A stretch of DNA of 39,148 bases, from positions 1 to 39,148 of the forward strand of contig JANJTK010000122.1 of the NCBI GenBank assembly GCA_024711155.1, in the 5' to 3' direction. Source of the DNA: Burkholderiaceae bacterium (GTDB lineage Bacteria > Pseudomonadota > Gammaproteobacteria > Burkholderiales > Burkholderiaceae_E). A program made the translations under genes and the position numbers. Shown in pieces: positions 1-7,994 of this stretch. Every line of letters starts with the position of its first letter. The stretch's first letter is position 1. Under the pieces are notes generated by a model that saw nothing but the letters and a program-made list of their open reading frames with translations, was not told where the DNA came from and did no database searches.

Positions 1-547
<547 letters not shown>

Positions 548-835
548 TTACTCGACCACGGCCATGATGTCTTCTTCGCGCATCACCAGCAGCTCGTCGC
601 CGTCGACCTTGACGGTCTGGCCGCTGTACTTGCCGAAGAGCACCTTGTCGCCGACCTTGACGGCCAGCGGGCGGACCTTGCCGTCGTCGCCGACCTTGCC
701 GTTGCCGATGGCCAGCACTTCGCCCTGGTCGGGCTTCTCGGCGGCGCTTTCGGGGATCACGATGCCCGACGCGGTCTTGCGCTCGTTGTCCAGGCGTTTG
801 ATGATCACGCGATCATGCAGCGGACGGAGTTTCAT
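548..835 (-). CDS. groES: Co-chaperonin GroES (10 kDa)
   Basis: Lid subunit of the GroEL/GroES chaperonin. It is 95 residues, normal for the family, starting [16 protein letters not shown], with the mobile-loop region around residues 18-33 ([16 protein letters not shown]) and the typical [14 protein letters not shown] segment. It precedes groEL on the minus strand with a 39-bp gap. A GGGAG sequence nine bases before the ATG is a plausible ribosome binding site. Transcription should start near the CIRCE element about 120 bp upstream, which makes heat-shock control by HrcA likely. Confidence 0.98.
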   Translation of the reverse strand: MKLRPLHDRVIIKRLDNERKTASGIVIPESAAEKPDQGEVLAIGNGKVGDDGKVRPLAVKVGDKVLFGKYSGQTVKVDGDELLVMREEDIMAVVE

Positions 836-955
836 GCGGAATAGCTCCCAAGTGTTTGAAACTGCTGAAAAAACCTTGCGGGGTCGAGGAACGGCCCCGC
901 CGTGTCCGCGCGGGTTCGTGCCGTGACGCGGACGGTGGCCGTCCGGGCGTTCTTG

Positions 956-982
956 TTAGCACTCACCGCTGGCGAGTGCTAA
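956..982 (-). promoter_or_regulatory. CIRCE operator (HrcA binding site) of groESL
   Basis: A perfect inverted repeat with arms TTAGCACTC and GAGTGCTAA separated by nine bases (ACCGCTGGC on the plus strand). This is the canonical CIRCE element bound by the HrcA repressor. It overlaps by one base a TACAAT -10 box reading toward groES, so bound HrcA would block the start of transcription, and in the mRNA it would form a hairpin in the groES leader. hrcA itself is not in the window. Confidence 0.97.
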
Positions 983-1010
983 TTGTAGGAACTCCGGGCC
1001 GGAAACGCAA
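982..1010 (-). promoter_or_regulatory. Sigma-70-type promoter of groESL
   Basis: On the minus strand a TACAAT -10 box (plus-strand 982-987) and a weak TTGCGT -35 box (1005-1010) are separated by 17 bases. The -10 abuts the CIRCE operator, the usual arrangement for HrcA-controlled groESL. The -35 hexamer lies inside the upstream arm of the terminator of the preceding cold-shock gene, so terminator and promoter share bases. A sigma-32 promoter could overlap but I do not see a clear one. Confidence 0.6.
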
Positions 1011-1035
1011 ACGGCCGCACAGGCGGCCGTTTGCG
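1006..1035 (-). terminator. Intrinsic terminator of the cold-shock gene
   Basis: A perfect 12-bp stem (CGCAAACGGCCG and its complement) encloses a six-base loop. Read on the minus strand it is followed by TTTCC. It lies about 50 bases past the cold-shock gene stop and immediately before the groESL promoter, so it insulates the two units. Confidence 0.8.
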
Positions 1036-1087
1036 GGTTCGCCGGCGTCCGGTTCGGGCTTGCCCGGCCGGACGCGCAGCGAGGGGA

Positions 1088-1300
1088 TTACAGCGGGCGG
1101 ATCGCCGAGGCCTGCAGGCCCTTCGGGCCCTGCTTGACGGCGAACTCGACCCGTTGCGCTTCCTGCAGGGTCTTGAATCCGCTGCCCTGGATTTCGGAGA
1201 AGTGCGCGAAGAGATCCGCGCTGCCGTCATCGGGGGCGATGAAGCCGAAGCCCTTGGACTCGTTGAACCATTTCACCACACCGGTCACTCGATTGCTCAT
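1088..1300 (-). CDS. Cold-shock domain protein (CspA family)
   Basis: Small single-stranded nucleic acid-binding protein, an RNA chaperone or antiterminator in the cytoplasm. The product is 70 residues starting [21 protein letters not shown], with RNP1 (KGFGFI) and an RNP2-like segment (DLFAHF where VFVHF is commoner), a single OB fold. I chose the ATG at 1300 because GGAG lies seven bases upstream; an ATG four codons further up (1312) overlaps that site. A possible promoter about 165 bp upstream would give a long leader, as is typical of csp genes. The paralogue (CspA, CspD, CspE and so on) cannot be told from sequence alone. Confidence 0.95.
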   Translation of the reverse strand: MSNRVTGVVKWFNESKGFGFIAPDDGSADLFAHFSEIQGSGFKTLQEAQRVEFAVKQGPKGLQASAIRPL

Positions 1301-1549
1301 GTTGCGCTCCATTCGATACGCGTTGGGACATACACCGCGGCCGAAACCGCCACGGCGGCAGACGAATCAAGAAAGAGGCACAACCAGGTATTCGAGACGC
1401 GCTGCCTTGAGGGCAGGCCGGCTTGACACGCAGAGATGAAGCTCAGCTTGAACGATATGCCCGCGCACGATAACCGATCCGCGGGCCGTTGTCGAGTGGC
1501 TTTTGCCGCCCGCAGTGGAGCACGCCCGCCAATGGCGTCGCCGGGGACG
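1301..1549 (-). promoter_or_regulatory. Leader and promoter region of the cold-shock gene
   Basis: No gene is seen here. On the minus strand a TCGACA/TATCGT pair with a 17-base spacer (plus-strand 1467-1495) is a possible promoter and would give a 5' leader of about 160 bases, similar in length to the structured leaders of csp mRNAs. A short hairpin (CTGCC and GGCAG arms, 1402-1416) lies in that leader. The promoter call is tentative because the -10 match is only four of six. Confidence 0.35.
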
Positions 1550-2080
1550 CTATTCCGGCTCGATGCCGAGGGCGACGAGGAAGCGCGACACCATGTTGTA
1601 GGTCGCCACGGTGGCGACGAATTCGACCAGTTCGCGTTCGTCGAGGCGGCCGGCGAGCGCCGCGAAGGTTGCGTCCGGAACCCGGACCGCGCGCGTCATC
1701 TCGACGGCGACGGCCAGTGCGGCGCGCTCGGTGTCGTCGAACAGCGTCGCGTCGCCCCCCGCTCGCGCCGGGTCGCGCAGGGCCTCGAGCTGGGCCGCGG
1801 TGCCGCCGGCCTTCAGGAATTCGGGCGCGTGGTGGTGGAACTCGTAGTCGGCGCCGTTGAGCACCGCGACGACGCACATCGCCAGCTCGCGCAGCCTGGG
1901 GGCGAGCTTCAGCTGGCCGCGGACCGCGCCGAGGTAGCCGTTCCAGCCCAGCGCCAGTTCAGGGCTGTGCAGCAGCATCCGGTCGAGCTCGAGCAGCGCG
2001 CCGCCGCGGCGCGCGCGCACCGCGTCGACGATCCCGCGCGGCTCGGCGAGGTCGGCCGGCACGTAGGGCACGCGGGGCAC
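1550..2080 (-). CDS. Carboxymuconolactone decarboxylase (CMD)-family protein
   Basis: A 176-residue protein of the CMD/AhpD-like all-helical superfamily. The family pattern is visible in the middle: LRELAMCVVAVLNGADYEFHHH, then APEFLKAGG and a C-terminal helical half ending FLVALGIEPE. The redox Cys-x-x-Cys of AhpD peroxidases is absent, so a peroxidase role is unlikely; related proteins are lactone decarboxylases or of unknown function. No ATG is in frame near the start. I chose GTG at 2080, which has GGGAAG upstream and falls 17 bases after the hemN stop, giving a probable two-gene unit with hemN. The substrate is unknown. Confidence 0.82.
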   Translation of the reverse strand: MPRVPYVPADLAEPRGIVDAVRARRGGALLELDRMLLHSPELALGWNGYLGAVRGQLKLAPRLRELAMCVVAVLNGADYEFHHHAPEFLKAGGTAAQLEALRDPARAGGDATLFDDTERAALAVAVEMTRAVRVPDATFAALAGRLDERELVEFVATVATYNMVSRFLVALGIEPE

Positions 2081-2097
2081 GGACGGCTTCCCGCTCG

Positions 2098-3492
2098 TCA
2101 GGCGATGCGCGAGTAGGAGGCGCCGCTCGACGACTGCGCGAGGTGGCGGTCGAACGCCATCGCGACGGCGCGCACCAGCAGCCGCCCGCGCGGCAGCACC
2201 TCGAGGCCGCGCTCGTCGATGCGCACCACGCCGGCTGCTTCGAGCGGCGCCAGCGACTCGATCGAGCCGGCCAGCCAGCGCCGGGTGTCGACGCCGCACT
2301 TTGCGTCGAGCGCGGCCCAGTCGATGCGGAAGTCGCACATCAGCGCGTTGATCGCGTCGCGGCGCACGAAGTCGTCGGCGTCGAGCGCGATGCCTCGCAC
2401 GACCGGCAGCTCGCCGCGCTCGATGCGGCGGTAGTAGCCGTCGAGCAGCTTGTCGTTTTGCGCGTAGACGTCGCCGACCGACGAGATCGACGACACGCCG
2501 AGCGCGACCAGGTCGCCCGCGTCGTGCGAGCAGTAGCCCTGGAAGTTGCGGTGCAGCCGGCCCTCGCGCTGCGCGACCGACAGCTCGTCGTCCTCGAGCG
2601 CGAAGTGGTCGAGGCCGAGGTGCCGATACCCGGCCTGCGCGAACATCGTCACGGCGCTCTGGAACATCCGCGCCTTCTCTTCGGACGACGGCAGGTCCGC
2701 CTCGGCGATGCGCCGTTGCGGCTTGAACAGCGCCGGCAGGTGCGCGTAGTGGTAGAGCGCGATGCGGCCCGGCGCGGCGGCGATCGTGCGGCGCAGCGTC
2801 TCCTCGAAGCCCGCGTGGTGCTGCTTCGGCAAGCCGTAGATGAGGTCGACGTTGATCGAGCCGAAGCCCGCCTCGCGCGCCGCTTCGATCAGCTCGATCG
2901 TCTCCTCGTAGGGCTGGATCCGGTTGACCGCCGCCTGGACGACCGGGTCGAAGTCCTGCACGCCGAGGCTCACCCGGTTCAGCCCCATCGCGCGCAGCGT
3001 GCGTACGCGCTGCGGGTTCACCGTGCGCGGGTCGATCTCGATCGAGTACTCGCCGTCGTCGCGGAACTCGAACTCGCGGCGCAGCAGGTCGAGCACCGCT
3101 CCGAGCTCGGCGTCCGGCATGAAGGTCGGGGTGCCGCCGCCGAAGTGCAGGTGGCTGATCGCCTGGCCCCGCCCGGCCAGGGCGGTCACGAGCGCAACTT
3201 CGCGCGCCAGTGCCGCGACGTAGGGCATCGACTGCTCGACGTGCCGGGTGCCGATCTTGTTGCAGCCGCAGTAGTAGCAGATCGAGCGGCAGAACGGCAC
3301 GTGCACGTACAGGCCCAGCGGCTCGGAGCGCCGCTGGGCGCGCGCGGCGAGAGCCTTTCCGTAGCGCGCCGCATCGACACGGGCGTCGAAGCGGTCCGCG
3401 GTCGGATAGGACGTGTAGCGCGGCCCGCGCCCGCCGAAACGGCGCAGCAGGTCCTCGTCGATGATCAGCGGTTCGCTGCCCTGGGTGCTCAT
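2098..3492 (-). CDS. hemN: Oxygen-independent coproporphyrinogen III oxidase (dehydrogenase) HemN
   Basis: Radical-SAM enzyme converting coproporphyrinogen III to protoporphyrinogen IX in heme synthesis without oxygen. It has 464 residues, close to the E. coli enzyme. The PRYTSYPTADRF signature is near residue 24, the CRSICYYCGC radical-SAM cluster motif has Cys68, Cys72 and Cys75 followed by a further Cys77, and the SAM-binding HFGGGTPTF follows. The C-terminal HemN domain includes NFQGYCSH and LGVSSISSVGD. It ends 17 bases before the CMD-family gene on the same strand. I saw no convincing FNR box in the 57-bp gap to dacB. The gene implies growth at low oxygen. Confidence 0.97.
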   Translation of the reverse strand: MSTQGSEPLIIDEDLLRRFGGRGPRYTSYPTADRFDARVDAARYGKALAARAQRRSEPLGLYVHVPFCRSICYYCGCNKIGTRHVEQSMPYVAALAREVALVTALAGRGQAISHLHFGGGTPTFMPDAELGAVLDLLRREFEFRDDGEYSIEIDPRTVNPQRVRTLRAMGLNRVSLGVQDFDPVVQAAVNRIQPYEETIELIEAAREAGFGSINVDLIYGLPKQHHAGFEETLRRTIAAAPGRIALYHYAHLPALFKPQRRIAEADLPSSEEKARMFQSAVTMFAQAGYRHLGLDHFALEDDELSVAQREGRLHRNFQGYCSHDAGDLVALGVSSISSVGDVYAQNDKLLDGYYRRIERGELPVVRGIALDADDFVRRDAINALMCDFRIDWAALDAKCGVDTRRWLAGSIESLAPLEAAGVVRIDERGLEVLPRGRLLVRAVAMAFDRHLAQSSSGASYSRIA

Positions 3493-3549
3493 GCTGGCGC
3501 CATTGTCGCACCGTCGGCCGGGGGGCGCGGGAGTGCCATAATTCCGCGC

Positions 3550-5019
3550 ATGGCTTCGGTATGGACTGCGCTGCGCAAGCTGCGTCGCTCGGCGCTCGCG
3601 GTGGCCAGCTCGGCGACGCTGTTCGCGACGCTGTGCGCGGCGGCGTTGCCGGCGCTCGCCGGCGGCGAGCCGCGCGCGGCCCCGTTCGGCGCCTGGGTGC
3701 AGGCCGCGGGACTGGCCGGTTCACAGGTCGGGGCGATCGCGCTGCCGCTCGACGGCGGCCCGCCGCTGGTCGCGCACGAGGCGGACCGGCCGCTCAATCC
3801 GGCGTCGGCGATCAAGCTGCTCACCACCTACGCGGGGCTCGCGCTGCTCGGGTCCGAGTATCGCTGGCGCACCGAGGCGCGGCTGCGCGGCGAACTGTCA
3901 GGCGGCGTGCTGCGCGGTGACCTGGTGCTGCGCGGCGGCGGCGACCCCAAGCTCGTCATCGAGGACCTGGAGGCGTTCGTGGCCCGGATGCGGGCCGCGG
4001 GTCTCGAGCGCATCGACGGCGATCTGGTCGTCGACGACGCGATCTTCGACAGCGACGGGCGCAGCGTCGAGGACTTCGACGGCGATCCCTCGCAACCGTA
4101 CAACGTGCGCCCGTTCGGGGCGCTGATGAACTTCAAGGCGGCCAGGGTCGTCGTGCGGCCGCGCTCGAAGGGCGCGGAAGTGGCGTTCGATCCGGCGCTG
4201 GCCGACGTCGCCGTCGACAACCGCATCCGCGTGGTCGGCGGGGCCTGCCGCTTCGGCGCCGCGCAGCTGCAGTTGCGCGACGCGGGGCGCGCCGAGGCGC
4301 CGGTGCTGCGGGTGTCCGGGCGATATTCGCGCGCCTGCGGCGAGCAGGGCGTGTTCGCGGCGCTGCTCGATCACCGGCAGTTCGTGCACGGCCTGTTCAA
4401 GGCGGCGTGGGAGGCGGCCGGCGGGCGCCTCGTCGGCGGCACGCGCATCGAGCGTGGCGCGGCACGCGGTGAGCCGTGGCTGGTGTGGGAGTCGCCACGC
4501 ACGCTGGCCGAGGTGGTGCGCGACATCAACAAGTTCAGCAACAACGTGATGACGCGCCAGCTCCTGCTGCAGCTCGCGGCCGAGGCGGGCGCGCGGCCGG
4601 CCAGCGCCGAGAGCGCGCGCCGCGTGCTGCGCGACTGGCTCGCGGCGCAGGGCCTGGACCACCCCCGACTCGTCGTCGACAATGGCGCGGGCCTCTCGCG
4701 CGAGGCGCGCATCAGCGCCGTGCATCTCGCGCAGGTCCTGCGCCACGCGGCCGCCGGGCCGCACGCGGACGCGTTGCGCGAGTCGTTGCCGGTGGTCGGG
4801 ATCGACGGCACGATGAAGGCGCGCCTGGCCGGAGAACCCGTCGCCGGCAATGCGTGGATCAAGACCGGAAGCCTGGAGGCGGTCCGCTCGATCGCGGGCT
4901 ACGTGCAGGCGGCGTCTGGCCGGCGCTACGCGGTCGTGCTGCTCGTCAACGGCCCGGACGCGGGCGCGAGCCGTTCGCTGCAGGACGAATTCCTGCGCTG
5001 GGTGCACGCGAGCGGTTGA
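3550..5019 (+). CDS. dacB: D-alanyl-D-alanine carboxypeptidase/endopeptidase (PBP4, peptidase S13)
   Basis: Periplasmic low-molecular-mass penicillin-binding protein that trims D-Ala or cuts D-Ala-meso-DAP cross-links in peptidoglycan. The product is 489 residues with an N-terminal export signal (basic MASVWTALRKLRRS, then a hydrophobic stretch to about residue 37). All three serine-peptidase motifs are present: SAIK (Ser86, Lys89), SNN (330-332) and KTG (438-440). The long insert between the first two motifs is typical of family S13. A CATAAT -10-like hexamer lies only a few bases before the ATG, so the leader may be very short. hemN is divergent and ubiD convergent. Confidence 0.95.
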   Translation: MASVWTALRKLRRSALAVASSATLFATLCAAALPALAGGEPRAAPFGAWVQAAGLAGSQVGAIALPLDGGPPLVAHEADRPLNPASAIKLLTTYAGLALLGSEYRWRTEARLRGELSGGVLRGDLVLRGGGDPKLVIEDLEAFVARMRAAGLERIDGDLVVDDAIFDSDGRSVEDFDGDPSQPYNVRPFGALMNFKAARVVVRPRSKGAEVAFDPALADVAVDNRIRVVGGACRFGAAQLQLRDAGRAEAPVLRVSGRYSRACGEQGVFAALLDHRQFVHGLFKAAWEAAGGRLVGGTRIERGAARGEPWLVWESPRTLAEVVRDINKFSNNVMTRQLLLQLAAEAGARPASAESARRVLRDWLAAQGLDHPRLVVDNGAGLSREARISAVHLAQVLRHAAAGPHADALRESLPVVGIDGTMKARLAGEPVAGNAWIKTGSLEAVRSIAGYVQAASGRRYAVVLLVNGPDAGASRSLQDEFLRWVHASG

Positions 5020-5077
5020 GTCGCGCGCGGGTCGCGTGGCGGCGGCGTGACCGGCGTTGCACGCGCGCCGAGCGACG

Positions 5078-6637
5078 CTACAGGCCGAGCTCGCCCCACA
5101 TCGCGTCGATGCGCTGCCTGACCGCGGCGTCCATCGCAATCGGGCGCCCCCATTCGCGCGCAGTCTCGCCGGCCCACTTGTGGGTGGCGTCGATCCCGAG
5201 TTTCGATCCCAGCCCGGACACCGGCGACGCGAAGTCGAGGTAGTCGATCGGCGTGCGCTCGACGAGCGTCGAGTCGCGCGCGGGATCGACGCGGGTGGTG
5301 ATCGCCCAGATCACTTCCTTCCAGTCGCGCACGTCGATGTCGTCGTCGGTGACGACGATGAACTTCGTGTACATGAACTGGCGCAGGAAACTCCAGATGC
5401 CGAACATGACGCGCTTTGCGTGCCCCGGGTACTGCTTGCGCATCGACACGACCGCCATCCGGTACGAGCAGCCTTCGGGCGGCAGGTAGAAGTCGACGAT
5501 CTCGGGGAACTGCTTGCGCAGGATCGGCACGAACACTTCGTTGAGCGCGGCGCCGAGCACGGCCGGCTCGTCCGGGGGCTTGCCGGTATGGGTAGAGTGG
5601 TAGATCGGGTCGCGCCGCGTGGTGACGCGGTCGACCACGAACACCGGAAACCAGTCCTGCTCGTTGTAGTAGCCGGTGTGGTCGCCGTAGGGGCCTTCGG
5701 GTGCCATCTCCCAGCCGGTGCGCGCCGCGGCCGGCAACTCGCCGGTCCAGCCCAGCCGGCGCGCGTTGGCCAGCGTCGCCGACCCGTCCGGATCCGGATG
5801 GATCGCGCCCTCGAGGACGATCTCGGCGGTTGCGGGCACGCGCAGCTCGTTGCCGAGGCAGCGCGCGAGGTCGGTCTTGCCGCCGCGCAGCAGGCCGGCG
5901 AACTGGTACTCCGACATCGTGTCGGGCACCGGGGTCACTGCGGCCAGCGTGGTCGCGGGATCGGCGCCGAGGGCGACGGCGATCGGGAATGCAGTGCCGG
6001 GATGCTTCAGGGCGTGGTCGCGGAAGTCGAGCGCGCCGCCTCGATGCGCGAGCCAGCGCATGATCGCGCGGTTCGGGCCGATCACCTGCTGCCGGTAAAT
6101 GCCGAGGTTCTGGCGCGCCGCATTCGGGCCGCGCGTGACGACGAGTCCCCACGTGATCAGCGGGCCGGCGTCACCGGGCCAGCAGGTCTGGACCGGCAGT
6201 TGCCCGAGATCCACCTGCGCGCCTTCGCGCACCACCTGCTGGCACGCCGGGCCGGAGACCTCGCGCGGTCGCATGTGCATGACCTGGCGCAGCACCGGCC
6301 ACTGGTCGAGCGCGTCGCGCAGTCCCTGCGGCGGCTGCGGCTCCTTCAGGTACGCGAGCATCTCGCCGATCCCGCGCAGCGCATCGACCGAGTCGGCGCC
6401 CATGCCGAGGGCGACGCGCCGCGGCGTGCCGAAGAGGTTGGCGAGCACCGGCATCGCGAAGGTGTCGCCGATCGCCGTGCGCGGCTGCTCGAACAGCAGG
6501 GCGGGGCCGTGCGCGCGCAGCACGCGATCCGAGATCTCGGTCATCTCGAGTGCGGGAGAGACGGGAACGGCGATCCGGCGCAACTCGCCCAAGGCTTCGA
6601 GTTGCGCGACGAAATCCCGCAAGTCCTTGTATTTCAC
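5078..6637 (-). CDS. ubiD: UbiD family 4-hydroxy-3-polyprenylbenzoate decarboxylase
   Basis: Prenylated-FMN-dependent decarboxylase of ubiquinone synthesis. The sequence aligns with E. coli UbiD from the start ([22 protein letters not shown]), with [13 protein letters not shown], the [11 protein letters not shown] active-site segment and the [19 protein letters not shown] region; about 519 residues against 497 in E. coli. I place the start at GTG 6637, which matches the family N-terminus; an in-frame ATG at 6676 would add 13 residues, and the ribosome binding site is weak for both. The flavin prenyltransferase ubiX needed to make the cofactor is not in the window. The gene stands alone, convergent with dacB. 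Confidence 0.94.
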   Translation of the reverse strand: MKYKDLRDFVAQLEALGELRRIAVPVSPALEMTEISDRVLRAHGPALLFEQPRTAIGDTFAMPVLANLFGTPRRVALGMGADSVDALRGIGEMLAYLKEPQPPQGLRDALDQWPVLRQVMHMRPREVSGPACQQVVREGAQVDLGQLPVQTCWPGDAGPLITWGLVVTRGPNAARQNLGIYRQQVIGPNRAIMRWLAHRGGALDFRDHALKHPGTAFPIAVALGADPATTLAAVTPVPDTMSEYQFAGLLRGGKTDLARCLGNELRVPATAEIVLEGAIHPDPDGSATLANARRLGWTGELPAAARTGWEMAPEGPYGDHTGYYNEQDWFPVFVVDRVTTRRDPIYHSTHTGKPPDEPAVLGAALNEVFVPILRKQFPEIVDFYLPPEGCSYRMAVVSMRKQYPGHAKRVMFGIWSFLRQFMYTKFIVVTDDDIDVRDWKEVIWAITTRVDPARDSTLVERTPIDYLDFASPVSGLGSKLGIDATHKWAGETAREWGRPIAMDAAVRQRIDAMWGELGL

Positions 6638-6985
6638 GGTAATTCGGCGGCGGTTGCGTAATGCGGATTGTCGCATCAATCGCGTTGCGCATCGTGGGAA
6701 GCAGTCGTTTGACCTCGGGCGCACGCCCCCCTAGAATCGCGCCGGGTTTTCGGTCGGCAGGCGCGTCGCGCCGCCCACCGCATCAGGGCACATTCCGGCG
6801 CGCAGTGGCGCGCCTCGGCGCATGGCGGCGCCAGGCGCCACGGTCAGCGCATCGATTCCAGCAGGCGGCGACGCATCGCCTGCGCGAGGGACGGATGGCC
6901 CGCGGCACGAGTTGCCTGCGGGAATGGCAGGAAGCGCTCGCCCCCACGGGGCGAACCGCACGGCGCAAGCCGGGAGGGAGGCTCG
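6638..6985 (+). other. Intergenic region with promoter and long leader before the transglycosylase gene
   Basis: Nothing convincing as a gene is seen in these 348 bases. They hold the plus-strand promoter at 6709-6737 and then a GC-rich leader of about 240 bases. The leader has a 7-bp hairpin (arms GCAGGCG and CGCCTGC, 6861-6883) and ends in a strong GGGAGG ribosome binding site. I could not match the leader to a known riboswitch. Long open frames through it on both strands look like GC-rich shadows. Confidence 0.5.
6709..6737 (+). promoter_or_regulatory. Sigma-70 promoter of the lytic transglycosylase gene
   Basis: TTGACC (6709-6714) and TAGAAT (6732-6737) with an ideal 17-base spacer, five of six consensus matches each. 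Transcription would begin near 6744, leaving a leader of about 240 bases to the ATG at 6986. Confidence 0.75.
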
Positions 6986-7963
6986 ATGCTGCAGCAGCGT
7001 CAGGTCGAAAGCAGGGTGGATCTTCTCGTGCGCAGCGGCGGCGCAGGGTGGCTGCTGGCCGCGTGCGCGGCGCTCGCGCTGCTCCTCGGCGCCGGCATGA
7101 TCGCGGGGCGCTCGGCGGCGTGGGGCGGTGCCGCGGTGCAGGCCGAGGGCGCGCAGTCGCGTCTCGGCGGACTGTTCGCGGCGCTGGTGGTGCCGCGTCC
7201 GGTGATCGCCGCGAACGGCGATGCGCGGATCGACGCCGGCAGGACGGCCTACAGCGGAACGGCGGCCGGCGGAACGGTGGCCGGCGGAACGGCTCAGGCA
7301 GCGCGCGGAACCGGGGCGGCGCTGAAGTTGTCGCCCGAGCAGCAGAAGATCGCGCGCTTCGTTGCGACCAAGTACCGGCTCGCGCTCGACGACGTCGAGG
7401 AGTTCGTGTCGCACGCGTATCGGGCGGCGAGGGAGCTCAGGCTCGATCCGTACCTGGTGCTGGCGGTCATGTCGGTCGAGTCCGGGTTCGACCCCGGCGC
7501 GCGCAGTCCGGCGGGTGCGCAGGGGCTGATGCAGGTGCTCACGCGCGTGCACGTCGACAAGTTCGCGCCCTTCGGAGGCGTGTCTGCGGCCTTCGATCCG
7601 CTGGCGAACATCCGGGTCGGGTCGCGCATCCTGAAGGAATACCTGCTGCGCGAAGGCAGCGTCGAGGGCGCGTTGAAGTCGTACGTCGGGGCCGCGTTGC
7701 ACGACCACGACTCGGGCTACGGGTACAAGGTGCTGTCGGAGCGCGAGCGCATCGCGGCAGCCGCGGCGGGGCGCCCGATTCCCGCGCGTCCGCTGGCGCG
7801 GCAGGACGAACGGCAGCGCGTCGCGCCGTCGACGGATGCCGACGGCGCCGAGGCCGGCAGCGTCGTCGCCGTGTCGGCTGGCGGCGCGCCCGGTGCCGCG
7901 GCCGGAACCCTGCGCGCGGTCGATTCGTCCGGCGCGCCGCGGTTGGGCGAGACCGCGCTCTGA
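6986..7963 (+). CDS. Membrane-anchored lytic transglycosylase (SLT domain)
   Basis: Murein lytic transglycosylase that cleaves the MurNAc-GlcNAc bond of peptidoglycan in the periplasm. The protein is 325 residues: a hydrophobic segment at about 21-41 (uncleaved anchor or signal), a low-complexity linker to about 112 that includes three copies of a GT-rich five-residue repeat, and an SLT domain at about 115-245. The catalytic-site pattern is clear: MSVESGFDP with Glu165, followed by SPAGAQGLMQV. The C-terminal 80 residues are Ala/Gly/Pro-rich and probably disordered. The start is fixed by a GGGAGG-rich ribosome binding site just upstream. It faces the aminotransferase gene convergently. Confidence 0.9.
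   Translation: MLQQRQVESRVDLLVRSGGAGWLLAACAALALLLGAGMIAGRSAAWGGAAVQAEGAQSRLGGLFAALVVPRPVIAANGDARIDAGRTAYSGTAAGGTVAGGTAQAARGTGAALKLSPEQQKIARFVATKYRLALDDVEEFVSHAYRAARELRLDPYLVLAVMSVESGFDPGARSPAGAQGLMQVLTRVHVDKFAPFGGVSAAFDPLANIRVGSRILKEYLLREGSVEGALKSYVGAALHDHDSGYGYKVLSERERIAAAAAGRPIPARPLARQDERQRVAPSTDADGAEAGSVVAVSAGGAPGAAAGTLRAVDSSGAPRLGETAL
7254..7293 (+). repeat. 15-bp tandem repeat in the transglycosylase linker
   Basis: Two full copies and one partial copy of a 15-base unit beginning GCGGAACGG (starts at 7254, 7269 and 7284), differing at one base. The unit is a multiple of three, so copy changes keep the frame and only alter the length of the Gly/Thr/Ala linker between membrane anchor and catalytic domain. 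Confidence 0.75.
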
Positions 7964-7980
7964 GCCGGCGGAACGCCGGC
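7964..7980. terminator. Possible bidirectional hairpin terminator
   Basis: A perfect 7-bp GCCGGCG stem with a GAA loop directly after the transglycosylase stop and before the converging aminotransferase stop. There is no T run on either side, so it may end transcription poorly or act as a 3'-end stabilising structure. Confidence 0.4.
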
Positions 7981-7994
7981 GACGGCGCCCTCGG

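Noticed and set aside
2143-3549. Open frame extending dacB upstream by more than 450 codons
   Set aside because: The upstream part is antisense to hemN and has shadow composition; the ATG at 3550 starts a proper signal peptide.
6861-6900. Guanidine-II (mini-ykkC) type riboswitch suggested by ACG-containing hairpin loops
   Set aside because: The two short, identical ACGR-loop hairpins required by that class are not present; only one hairpin is convincing.
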